The translations under genes and the position numbers were made by a program. DNA of 64,000 nucleotides from Ephemerocybe angulata (Eukaryota; Basidiomycota; Agaricomycetes; Agaricales; Psathyrellaceae), in NCBI GenBank assembly GCA_013368325.1, contig JAACJK010000178.1, positions 62,001 to 126,000 on the forward strand, in the 5' to 3' direction. The notes beneath the pieces were generated by a model. The model was not told the origin of the DNA. It saw only the letters and a list, made by a program, of their open reading frames with translations, and did no database searches. Shown here one piece after another: positions 12,110 through 22,538 of the stretch (positions are counted from its first letter, which is position 1; each line of letters opens with the position of its first letter).

Positions 12110-14153
12110 ATGACGAGTTTTGACTGGAAAAAAGCCCTGTGGGTCGCTGCATTCATTGGGAGTGCCATCGCCCATGGTCACCATGATGAACCTTCCGAAG
12201 AAGATACCCTGGCCCCAGTCGATACCATTCTCTGGATTCATATGGCATTGCAGGCGGGTGTCTGGGGTGTGCTGTTCCCGATAGGAATGGTTCTGGGACT
12301 GTCGAAGAGCAGATGGCACGTTCCTGTGCAGGTATGTCTCATTTTACGGTCATTCTAACTCATTTATAAATGTTTGTAGGCGACTGGCTTCCTGCTCACA
12401 ATAGGCGGATACATCCTTGGACACTCTCACAAAGGACGCCAATTTCCGCCAGGAGCCCATGGCAAATTCGCCAACATCCTCATTATCCCCATCCTCGCCC
12501 AGCTCGTAATTGGGATATACCTCAAGCTGCACATCAACGAGAAGAGTATCCGCCCGTACGTCGTCAAGGTACACAGCGTTATTGGGAAGTCGTACCCCAT
12601 TCTTGCGTGGACCCAAACGCTCTTTGGTGCCATTGCGTTCCAAGGATATTGTCGTGGAGGGAACCTCGGTGGGCAACTTAATCTATTCTTATCCGAGCGC
12701 GAGGTGCTAACCCCATGAAAAGGCCAGTGCCTTGCTCATTATATTATGGGAAGCGGCTTCATTGCATACGCCGTGATAATGTCAATAATATTCTTGGTGG
12801 GAGAGAACTGGGTGAGGAGGAGCGGGAAGAGCCCCGAATTTTGGGATTCGTGGTGCGTCTGGTCCTTCACCTTGGGCCTACGCAAGCTCATGTCATTTTT
12901 AGCGTCATCACGGCATGGGGAATTGGTTAGACATCCAGAACTTTGTCCCAAAATAACTCTCCGATACTGATATTTCTTCAGTGAACACGTTTACCGAACA
13001 TCACGGAGGCGCCTGGTCTGTGAAAGACATGCAACACACGTATGTTCTCCAGTCTATCTCTCTTAATCTTCAGATGAACTAACCTGATGTGCTGCCATGC
13101 CTCTTTAGTATCCTTGGTGTCTTATGTACGTGTTCTAGTACGACTTACCTTCGCAGCCTCTAACCATTCTATAGGGTGGACTGGTGGTATTCTCGGCATC
13201 TTCCTTTCAAGAAACAACCAGCGCAACGTTGTTCCCGCCGTAATGTAGACATCTTCACCCAGACCCGTCCGTAGACGTGGAAGCTCATCCCAGCTTTGAC
13301 TAGCCTCATCTTGACTGGCTGGGGAATGTCGAGCCATGCACAAGCGCTCCAAATCTCTACAATGGTACGCACTCTTATTCTTTGAAAGCTTTAACACCCG
13401 TGCAAATAGAGTCCAACAGGTCCACGGAATGTTCGGAAAGACGCTCATGCTCGCGGGTGCCACCAGGATCGTGGAAGTCGTCTTCTTCGTGCCGCAATAT
13501 ACGCGTCTTGCGGCATCTCCACCGTCTGAAGCGCTCGCCAGCGACAGTGCAAGTGATCATACGCTCCACGAAGGCAGTCAATCCAGTCAAGAGCGATCTC
13601 CCAAAACCGCGGCCTCGATCGCTTTCCGCCATACAACTCCCTTCGTGAGTTCGATTCTGTGTACGGCTGGGATTTTCAGATCTTAGATAATTTTCCTAGC
13701 TCATGGTGGCGTCTGGGCTGCTTTTCATGTCTGCCACTGACGAAGAGATGCGGTTCATACATGGAAAGGAGATGGACCACGTCACGTACATTCTCATCAT
13801 GTTCAGGTCAGTCTGTATCAGTCTTTACTTGAATTTCTGCTAATTGGCGCTTCTTTATCCTTAGCACGGCGTTCTTGATATACGCCTTCATCGTTTTCTT
13901 GATCAACCTTTGGGCAACGAGTGGCAAGAACGCCCCCTCAGTATCCGGTGTCAAGTTGCCAGCGACTGGTATTGATGGAATGGAATACGAGATGGAAGCG
14001 TCAGGACCTGGAACACCGAGGTGGTACGCACGAGTACCTAACGCAGAGCACGATCCTGTTGCGTCGAGGTCAAAGCAGACCGAACCGCTTCATGTCGTGG
14101 GCGATGACGATGAGGATGACGACGATCGAGAGACTTTCGCTGCCATGCATTAA
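12110..14153 (+). CDS. Ytp1-like multispanning membrane protein
   Basis: This is an integral membrane protein of the fungal Ytp1 type with an N-terminal DUF2427-like region. The biochemical role is unknown. The ATG at 12110 starts a signal-like segment ([17 protein letters not shown]). Helices follow: [37 protein letters not shown] and [20 protein letters not shown]. Later spliced exons read [38 protein letters not shown] and [15 protein letters not shown]. Using the acceptor ending in GTGGAAG at 13282 gives [20 protein letters not shown] in frame. Then come [35 protein letters not shown] and [17 protein letters not shown], and an acidic cytosolic tail ([10 protein letters not shown]) ending at 14153. 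Conserved histidines sit near helices, as in cytochrome b561-like folds, but I cannot show heme binding. Confidence 0.82.
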
Positions 14154-14434
14154 TTCGCTGAAGTTACGGGGTATTAGAGACTTCTATGTATATCTAGGTG
14201 TTGTACAACATCTGTAATTGCTACACCAAGTAGACGCGATTCTAAAGGCGCCTTCAATGGGCGCTTATCAGTTAGCGCTACAAAGTTAGGGGTGTGATGG
14301 ACCCCCATTTGGGGATCACTGCACAGCGTTGCAACAACGTTTTGGGTAGATCGGGGGCGGGGCATGGACCTCTCTTGTTCTTGGGCCATCAGCGCGACAG
14401 GTTTCTACAACCTTGTATCCAACACAACACCATC

Positions 14435-16618
14435 ATGTCCCCAAGGGATGTCGATACCTCGACTTCTACCTACAAGCCCTCAAGCGAAGACCCCCTCTTC
14501 GCCGTTCTATCCACCAACGATCCGCCATCGTCTGAACAGGTGACCCTGACGAAAGCCCGACTCGACGAGCTCAGCGCAGAGCTCTCGCCGCTGCACCATG
14601 AGATCCAAGACACGTCAGCCCGCCTGCGCGAGCTGATGGAGCACCTGAACCATCTCCAGACCAAAGAACGGCACCTCCGCAACAAGGTCGAAGCTCACCG
14701 AGCCGTCCTCGCACCCTGGCGGCGCCTCCCCACAGAGATCATCGCCGAGATCCTGCAGACCGCCGTGAACCCAGGCTCGCTGTCGTTCCTGTCAGACAAG
14801 AACCCGGCGACGGACCGTGCGCACTTCAGGAATCTGCGCGCGGTGTGTAGGACGTGGAGGGAGGTAGCGTTTGCGACGCAGTCGCTGTGGACGACGGTTT
14901 GGGTCGACTTTGATGCGTACGATGCGTATTCTGTGTCCTCTGGCGAGGTGTATGCTTCCGTTATCCGAGGGGTGGAGGGTTATTTCAATCATGCGGGTCC
15001 GACGCTTCCGCTGAACCTTGGGTTTAGGTGGCACGCTAGTCCAGACGCAGCCGTGGTAACTGATGAGGAGGGGTCGGAGAACAGAGAGTATACGAGGGTA
15101 TGGAACCTCTGGCTGGACTATCTCTGCTCTCAGCGCACCCGATGGGAGGAGATCTCGTGGTTCTGCACCACGCACCACTTCCAGCTCTTCGAAAAGCGGC
15201 TAGCGAAGGAGCTCGAGCTGGGCACAGGACCATGGAAAGCGCTCTTCTTCCAGATCATACTCCAAGACGCCTTCGCAGAGCACAACGGCACTGGCGCAAC
15301 CCCATCCATCATCCAGACCTGCTTCCCCGAGCTCGAAACCATCAACCTCAACGCCGACGAAGACAGCCTCGTCATCGGCTCCGTCACCCCCTCCCGCCTG
15401 CTCGACCCGCACTCCAACCTCTGCAAGCTCCGCCTCGAAGTCCACCTCGACCTCAACCCCTACTTCACGCGCGTCGGCGGGTTCACGCACCTCAAGAAGC
15501 TGCTCCTCGCCTGCCCCAAGCTGCACGTCACCCCCGTCGAGTCCGGCCCCACATTCGAGCTCCCAAATCTCGAGCTGGTCGTGCTCTCTTGCCCGCCCTC
15601 CTTCAGCGCCCTCGCACGCCTATACGCCCCGAAGCTCAAGACGCTGCAGATCCTCACGAATGAGCCCCCAAATTCAGACCGGGAGACCACGATCGAGCTG
15701 CAGACCTCGCTCGCGGACACCTTTGCTAGCGTCATCTCCTTCGCGCAGCAGTGCAACAGGACGCTCAAGGAATTCCGCCTGAACTGCTGGTTCCTGAAGG
15801 ACGATAACATGCTCCGCCAGCTCCTCGAAGCCCTGACGTCTGTTGAGGAGGTGTGTCTCGATACGTGGTTCCGCGACCGGCGCAGCCCCTCCTTGGAGAA
15901 CGGGCCCTCAACCTCCGCTTCGGCCTCGACGAGCTCGGGGTCGGCGTTCGATACCTCGGACGCTATGGGTGTCGTCGACGAGCTCCAAAACTCTATGTGC
16001 CTTCCCAATCTGCGCCGGTTCTGCCTGCACGATCCCGCAGACGAAGAAACCCCTCAGCCTCTCGCTGAGGGTGAAGTCTCCCAGCGTCATCTTCGATCGC
16101 GAACCTCGAGATTGAAGGAGGATGACCGGGCTCTCCTCGACGATACCAGCATTGACAGCCAGTTGGAAGCAGATCTGGCCCTTATTGACCAACTAAAGCA
16201 GGAGGCAGCGGAAGCCCTGGGCGATCCAGTCCCTGGGGTCGAACCTGAGGTTGCTGAGGTGCAACCGGCGCCGATTCCTATTGACCCACATGAGGACCAA
16301 GTCGAGGTCCCCGACGAGAATAGCGAGGATGAGGCGGGGTCACAAGTTGGCAACCCGGAGGACCATCCTGATTTCTTCATTCGCGGACAATTCTCCTGGC
16401 CGTCTCTAGCTTCCTTCCTGCGCTCATGCCAAACGAGGGCTCAGCGCAATCGCAGCTCGAACTCCACCTCTGGCGCTCGCAAGGCCAAGGAGTTTGAGTT
16501 CTTCCCCTCCGCGAAGGCGCTCAAGGCAGGAGGAGAAGAAGCAAAGCTCGTAATCGAGGCCCTTGCTCGGGAGGGGCTAAGCGTAACGAGAGAGACTTCG
16601 TGCAGAGTATATTGGTGA
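14435..16618 (+). CDS. F-box protein with N-terminal coiled coil
   Basis: A single long exon. The chosen ATG at 14435 gives MSPRDVDTSTSTY; the frame is open further up, but that part looks non-coding. Residues about 40-90 form a coiled coil (LDELSAELSPLHHEIQDTSA onward), followed by the F-box WRRLPTEIIAEILQTAV and LRAVCRTWREVAFATQSLW. This is the usual agaricomycete layout for an SCF ubiquitin-ligase substrate adaptor. The remainder has leucine-rich repeat-like segments (LETINLNAD, LCKLRLEVHLDL, LKKLLLACPKLHV) and an acidic, repeat-poor insertion near residues 590-660. The substrate is unknown. Such genes are numerous and variable in mushroom genomes. Confidence 0.85.
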   Translation: MSPRDVDTSTSTYKPSSEDPLFAVLSTNDPPSSEQVTLTKARLDELSAELSPLHHEIQDTSARLRELMEHLNHLQTKERHLRNKVEAHRAVLAPWRRLPTEIIAEILQTAVNPGSLSFLSDKNPATDRAHFRNLRAVCRTWREVAFATQSLWTTVWVDFDAYDAYSVSSGEVYASVIRGVEGYFNHAGPTLPLNLGFRWHASPDAAVVTDEEGSENREYTRVWNLWLDYLCSQRTRWEEISWFCTTHHFQLFEKRLAKELELGTGPWKALFFQIILQDAFAEHNGTGATPSIIQTCFPELETINLNADEDSLVIGSVTPSRLLDPHSNLCKLRLEVHLDLNPYFTRVGGFTHLKKLLLACPKLHVTPVESGPTFELPNLELVVLSCPPSFSALARLYAPKLKTLQILTNEPPNSDRETTIELQTSLADTFASVISFAQQCNRTLKEFRLNCWFLKDDNMLRQLLEALTSVEEVCLDTWFRDRRSPSLENGPSTSASASTSSGSAFDTSDAMGVVDELQNSMCLPNLRRFCLHDPADEETPQPLAEGEVSQRHLRSRTSRLKEDDRALLDDTSIDSQLEADLALIDQLKQEAAEALGDPVPGVEPEVAEVQPAPIPIDPHEDQVEVPDENSEDEAGSQVGNPEDHPDFFIRGQFSWPSLASFLRSCQTRAQRNRSSNSTSGARKAKEFEFFPSAKALKAGGEEAKLVIEALAREGLSVTRETSCRVYW

Positions 16619-17223
16619 TTGTGTGTGTAGCCTTCGCCCTCTTTCCTTCCCTTTAGCCTGACTGACTTGTCTCCTTAGCCCGTATAACCCACTAACTTAC
16701 GAGATGAAGGTAGAACTATACACGCCCATGGCCAACTAACGTGCTACCAACAATTCTAACATCGGATGGAACTGACAAAGAAGTACAATACAGTAGAGTA
16801 CTAGTGGTATATGGATGGGATAAGAGCTAATATAGTACAAGAATCGACAACAGCTAAGACCAGAGGAAATCGGCGTATACATATGTTTTCAGAGTTTTCG
16901 AAGAATTACATGGATGAACTTTGTCACAACCTTCCCATCTACCCCCCGTTGCCCACTCCACCGTCCCATCTGCCTGCTGTGCCCCGACACGAGCGGACCT
17001 CTTTCGGGACATAAACCCGAAATTCCAATTCAACCCCATCCCTTGAAGAAAGCATAAGTAGCGAGGAAGTGAATGGGTGCCAGAAGGAGGCCCATCCCAT
17101 CCTGCAGAGTTTGGAAAGAAGTCGAGAAGACGTAGATAGCAAGGAAAAGCGAGGGTGTCGGAAACGAGAAATAAGCGCGCAAAACGAAACATCTACGATA
17201 AAAAGTGGGTATCGTCAGACCAG
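16619..17223. other. Convergent intergenic region
   Basis: This separates the 3' ends of the F-box gene (plus strand) and the C15 peptidase-like gene (minus strand). It should contain both 3' untranslated regions. Short overlapping frames here have no recognisable product. Confidence 0.5.
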
Positions 17224-18985
17224 TTAGAACGCCGGTGCACCTCCTTCTTCAGGCTCCCTCGCCGCGATCTCCCTCATATCCATTACTTCCATCTCCCGTC
17301 CGACCCACAAGATGATCCTCCGAATCGACTCGGTGACTTCCTCGGTCGACAAAGGCTCGTTGACAGGTGGACAGTGCATCAGCAAGACTCGAGCAGGTTT
17401 GTGAGTTTGGGGGTGCCCGTTGCCATGGGGAGGTCCTGAGGTCTTCTGGGACGAGGACGACGCGTCTGCCGAGCCTGCATGCGCGTTGCTGCTTCCACCG
17501 GGGAAAGGTTGCATCTGATACGCCTGTGGTCCATACGTCGGTCCGTAATGTGGCGAGGGCGCGATATATGGCGTATTCGTGAGGAAAGGCAGCAGCGCCT
17601 TGGAGCTCCGCTTGCTCTCCGCAAGGGAACAGTAGTAGATGAAGTCGCATAGATAGTGCCCCGCATCCATCGAGGTGTAAATCGACTGCATATCGTAATC
17701 CAAAAACATTATCGACTTTTTCGTCAGCACGCGATCCCACCTGGGACAAGGGTGAATCGGGACACTCACACTCATACCAGAAGCTTTCAGGTCCTGCACC
17801 AGCCGTGTCACGTCGATATCCGTCGCCATCTCGTCCGGGAAGGTTTCGTACGCGGCGCCAAAGCCCCGCATCGGCCGCACCGCCGTCTCAGATCCAGGGA
17901 TCCCAGGTTGCGGATCGTGCACCGCAGGATTGTATCCCAGCCGTTCGTTGTTGTACCCCATGCCCATGCTCCCGAACCCGCTTCCGTGAATCCCTCCCCC
18001 GGTGTACGGACCTGACAGGATTAGGGGCCCACTAGGCGCTGGGGGCGCGGCGCCAGGTCCGCGATTGTTGTTCAGATTCTTCGTGGCAGATATGGGTGGG
18101 ACGACCGCGCAGTACGCCCCCGACGAGTCCTTCATGTTGTACCCGTACTTGTGGCCGATGATCTCCATCCGCAACGATCCCCTCCCTGCGGCGCCGACAT
18201 GGAAGATAAAGTCGTACCCCTGCTCAGGCGGCTCGGGGAAGTCCTCGGGGGCGTTGTGCGGCACCTGTGGGGGCCGGAGGTGGAGGCCGGGGATGACATG
18301 GAGCACCTCCTCGTAGAGCATGGGCACCTCGATAGCGGTGATGTGGATATTGTATGGGCCAGGCTCCGGAAGGGGTGGAAGGGGTATGGGCATCGTAGCC
18401 GAGGTGGTGGTGGTAGCAGTCGGATCCTCCGCATCCTCGGTCGTCGACGCGGCCTTCGAGCTCGATGCGGGTGCGGAGGACTTGGATGATGGGGGAGAGG
18501 TCGGGCGGGTCGATGTCGATGCAACTGCTGTGGTGCCCGATGCGCCACTCGATGCGTCCCCGTTGCCCAGCGGGCGTTTGCCCTTCGATGTCGATGGTGG
18601 GCTGCCCGTCGTCGGCGATGCGGCCTTTGTGTCGGTGCTCGTGCTGGCGGCGTTGCCGGGTGCGGTTACGACGATGTTTCCAAAGACCTCTTGCCATTGA
18701 TCGTTGGTGATCGTGACATTGTGAAGCGCCTTCACCGCGAGCCAAGACGGATTCGGCTTACGGTTGACAGGCGACTGCGGCTTTTTAATACATATTTTTC
18801 ACGGACAGGGGGCGATGGAGGATGCGGAGTGTGGTTAGATGGGGACTCACACCAAAACCAGTGAGGAGAACGCGAAATGTTTTTATCTGCTCGCCGTTTG
18901 CTCGAGGATTCGCCTGCTCAGCATCGTCGTTGTCGACGGCGGCGGGGGTATCTTGGGCGACGTCGGCGGGGTCGACAACGGACAT
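17224..18985 (-). CDS. Pyroglutamyl peptidase (C15)-like protein
   Basis: Peptidase family C15 removes N-terminal pyroglutamate in the cytosol. The start at 18983-18985 is followed by FRVLLTGFG. An intron at 18781-18850 joins it to PNPSWLAVKALHNV, the family's N-terminal signature. YNIHITAIEVPMLYEEV and the Glu-region HVGAAGRGSLRMEIIGHKYG follow. The Cys region TSMDAGHYLCDFIYYCSLAE and the His region ARVLLMHCPPV are both present, so the catalytic-type residues are in place. A minus-strand segment at 17686-17769 (84 nt, GT-AG) lies just before the Cys motif and is probably an intron. Splicing it joins ASGMS to SIYTSMDAGH, which fits the family better than read-through. The protein is over twice the usual ~215 residues because of Ser/Thr/Pro- and Gly/Pro-rich insertions. 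It may have a role beyond simple peptidase activity. Confidence 0.72.
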
Positions 18986-19116
18986 GGTGTTCAGAGAAAA
19001 GAAGCGGAGAAGGGCTATAAAAAGGACTGCTGAGCACAAGGGCAACAATGAAGGCTGCTTGCGCCTGTTATGATTTCCCTTTTATGTAGATGACGTCACG
19101 TTATGCCTTGTCCTCT

Positions 19117-22100
19117 CTAATGACTACCGTCCCGCAGCTCCTCCAGGAACCGCACAATCTCCGTCCCGACTCGGCTCGAGCTCTCCCTAGGAACTCCCTG
19201 CCCATCCGCAGCAACCACCGCAAAAAATGCTACGAACTGCCGCGCCTGCTCGACCAGCCGGTTCAGCTTAATCTTCCGCTGCGATCCAGGGAGCAACTCC
19301 AGCAGCGCCGTCTGATTCGCCGCGCTGCCTTGCATGCATAGACCGAAGAGAACCCCAAGATGACCTCGCAGAAATGATGCATCAGCGTCGATCTGCAGCC
19401 TCTCTTCCTCTTCATCCTCCACCTTCACCGGGGCCATCTCCGGCTGGCGCGTATAGAGTTGGACTAGAATCTCGAGCGCGCTGGCATTGTGGACCTTTGG
19501 GCACGAACACGCATCGAGGCACTGCCCTCGCCGCAGTTTGCACGATGGATCGAGGTCTGTACGAGATAAGCAGAAGGCCCCATAGAATAGACAATATGAA
19601 AAGCTTACAGGTTTCTCGAATCAGATCTTTGACTTCATCTAGCGCCTGCACCAAATTAGTCAAAAGGGCAAGCGAAAGACAAAGCCTATCCAATGCTTTT
19701 GCTTTCTCTCTCTGGCTAGCACCGTGTCCGTCTTCTGTTCCATCCTCCTTCTCACCGCCGTCTACACCCTCCTCTTCTCCCTTGATACCCGTCCGCATCT
19801 CCACCTTGACTCTGCCGCTCTCGACTTCCTCTCCTGACTTGGCGACCACTCTCATTAAAAATCGCAAGGCCCATGTGTTCTCCAAAGCCACGTTCTTCGC
19901 CCATGCTTCATCACCATGCGTAACACTAACCAGCACACGCAGCACCGACTCTAAGCATTTCGTCGCTCCTTCGTAATCCCCACCCTCGTCTCCTTCTCCG
20001 TCCTTCTCCCGCTTCAACGCAATCTCCGCATGAATACCTAAGGAAATCAGCCCACGGACAAGCCAGTCCCCTCTCGCGCTAACAAGAACCGCTGCGTTGA
20101 CCGAGCCATCGCTGTTCTGCGACTGCGCTTCTCGATCATCTCCAGCCCATTGCCCCAACAGATACAGATCCAGCAGCCGCAGGTGGCCATACACGTTCTC
20201 AAAGTCCACATCACGATCTAAGCTCAGCTTCCAAGACGCCTGGCTGCTCCATGCACTCAGAGGCTGCAAGCTTTCTCGCAATGAATGGAGCAGAGTCGGC
20301 AGGTGATGTTGGGAGATTAACGAAGGAGGTAGCGATTGCAGGATATGTGTGATTAGAAGCGAGGTTGTGATCTGGAGATGAAAGAAAGTTTGAGCCTATT
20401 TCTCCATCTCGTCTTCATGGAGCAGAGGAAGGTTAATGAATGTGACGTACCTTGGTGGTGGTAGGGAAGATACCGGATTTGTTCTTTATGGTTGAAAGGA
20501 TGGAAGTCATCTGGAGAAGAGGTACGAGGAGATTGAGTTTATTGCTGAAACGAACGTAGAGGCACCAAATTCGTACAGTTATCTTTTCTTTCTTTCCAAG
20601 TCCGGCTTTCCGCAACTCAGCATCACCATGCGTGCCAGGTCCGACCAAGAAAAGAGGGTCCGACCCACTTGAGTAGGAGGCATCCAAAACAGAGAACAGG
20701 GTATCGACGAGGGGTTGTGGAGGTCCTTCAGTAGGGGCCTTGCCCTTCCCCTTGCCATTGGAAGAAGCAGGGCTCGGATCTGGTATATGTGATGCCAGCT
20801 CATTCAGCGAAGGCAGGTCCCTCGAAATCAGAGCAATGAAGAAGACGAAGATCGTGTCAAGAACCTACGGATGGGTGAGTATTGAGGTGTTTTACACCCT
20901 AGGGAGATGCACGTTACCTTGTCCCCTTGCCCTATGCCAACACTTGTGAGCAAGTCAAATACCTTGGTGAAAACGTCTGCCGCCTTGGCTTTGCGAAAGA
21001 ACTCCGTATCGCATAGCTTTGTGACCATCTCTTGCGCGCTAAAATTAGAGAACGATCAGCAGCAATTCAAGCGCCCGCGGCTAACTTTACCGACCTCGCT
21101 CTGATCAATCCGGCACTTTGAGACTTGGCCATGCCGTCCAAGAGATACGCGACTTCATCCAAGAAACGCCGACTTTCTCCCTTGTTTCGCAGCTCCGTGA
21201 TGCTCTTGAGAGGGTTCATCATCCCAGGAGGCAATGGCAGGGGTCGTATCCCCTTATTCTTCTCGCGTCCTTTCGTAGGCGATGCGTTCGGCGTGTTGGA
21301 TGCAGACTTGTTCCTCTTGCCAGAGTACGTGCGCTTCAAAGGGGAAGGAGATTGGCTGCTGGCAGAGTCGTCTCTCCGGGTGTTATCAACGTCGTAGTAC
21401 GGGTCGTCTTCGGACTGGTCGACACCCCATCGTTCGCGGAGGGCGGTGTAGGATTCGCGGCTGAATTCATCTTCCTCCTCTTCACCTAGACCGTTGCCGA
21501 CGGGGGCCAATGGAACGAGGTATGAGCGTGACCTTCCTGCATATGTACGGGATACTGATGGCCCCAGAGAGTTCAAGACGGGTGTGGGAAGTGGGAGAAT
21601 TGAAGCGGAGGAGGTGCTCGAGGCTGCAGTAGTGGAAGAGATTTCCAGGAGGGTGTCGGTTCGAAGAGAAGGGCGAGACGGGGAATGAATGGGTGTTGAG
21701 GTCTGATCCAGTGAGAAAATGGAAGTCATAGACTGGGTACGCTTTGCGGGGGACACGAAGAGGTTGCTCTGACTCTCAAGGGACGTTTCCGTTTTAGAAC
21801 GAGCGAGCATGCGCTTCGCCAGCTTTGTGGGAGAGTTGGTCCGACTGGGCGTAGCTGGCGATACCACGGAGGATGGAAACAGGTTTGTCGGTGCCTTTGT
21901 GGATTTCACGGGGGTCCCCAGCCTAGAAACGGGTGGACTTGGTTGTCGAGGAGGGGCAGTAGATTTCTTCGGCGTGCCGTATGTCTTCAATGGTTTGACT
22001 TTGGTATTGAGTGCCGCTGCTGGTTCCGGGGTGCCTCTATCTTCCTCCTCCTCTGTCGAGACCTCCACCGGAGATGCGCGTTTCTTGTTCCAAGGCTGCA

Positions 22101-22284
22101 TAGACTCTACTCTCCGTTTCTTGGGGGCATCCGTACGCGTTGGTTGAAGGAGCAGCTCGTCGTCGTCGTTGAACCGTTCCTCAACCACCGCAGCTGTAGA
22201 AGTCTCTCCAAACCCATCGGTCCTGCCTTCAAAGGTGTTCTTGCGCTTCACAGAGCGTTTGCCGTAGGTCGTCGTGGGCGGCAT
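19117..22284 (-). CDS. WAPL-type cohesin release factor
   Basis: WAPL/Rad61 proteins open the cohesin ring and regulate sister-chromatid cohesion in the nucleus. The start at 22282-22284 leads a long disordered, Ser/Pro-rich and basic N-terminus (SVKRKNTFEGRTDGFGET, many TPxK/SPxK sites). The conserved domain begins LKSITELRNKGESRRFLDEV. It continues across introns with VTKLCDTEFFRKAKAADVF and TIFVFFIALISRDLPSLNEL, then HLRLLDLYLLGQWAG, LENTWALRFLMRVV and LSLALLTNLVQALDEVKDLI. It ends with LLPGSQRKIKLNRLVEQARQ and a Ser/Asp-rich end with stop at 19117-19119. The order matches the fungal WAPL domain. It is transcribed away from BIR1 with a short shared promoter. Confidence 0.9.
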
Positions 22285-22538
22285 CGTGGGGGGAAGCAGA
22301 AAGAGCGAACCGTGGTCGTGAGCGCGACGGATAAATGAGAGTCCGCCCAAAACGGGATGAACGTGACCGGAAACATGTGTCGCGACTGCGAGACGCGTGA
22401 CAGCGCGCGCCTTTCCTTGTTTGCGCTGTCACACTACAGTCTCCGAACCAACGAACACCAGCGCGACGGACGACGACCAGCCGTCCCCGACGGCCCATCA
22501 ACGACGACCGCGACACCCAGCTCGACGCCGGACACACC
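22285..22538. promoter_or_regulatory. Bidirectional WAPL/BIR1 promoter
   Basis: Only 254 bp separate the two start codons. The interval contains ACGCGT at 22393-22398, the MluI cell-cycle box recognised by MBF in ascomycete yeasts. A perfect 10 bp inverted repeat (GTGACAGCGC at 22397-22406 and GCGCTGTCAC at 22423-22432) overlaps it, with a 16 nt spacer. I see no TATA box. The arrangement fits coordinated late-G1/S expression, by analogy with yeast; binding here is inferred. Confidence 0.55.

Noticed and set aside
15100..15663. 187-codon plus-strand frame inside the F-box gene
   Set aside because: Arg/Pro-rich shadow of the 14435-16618 gene in another frame.
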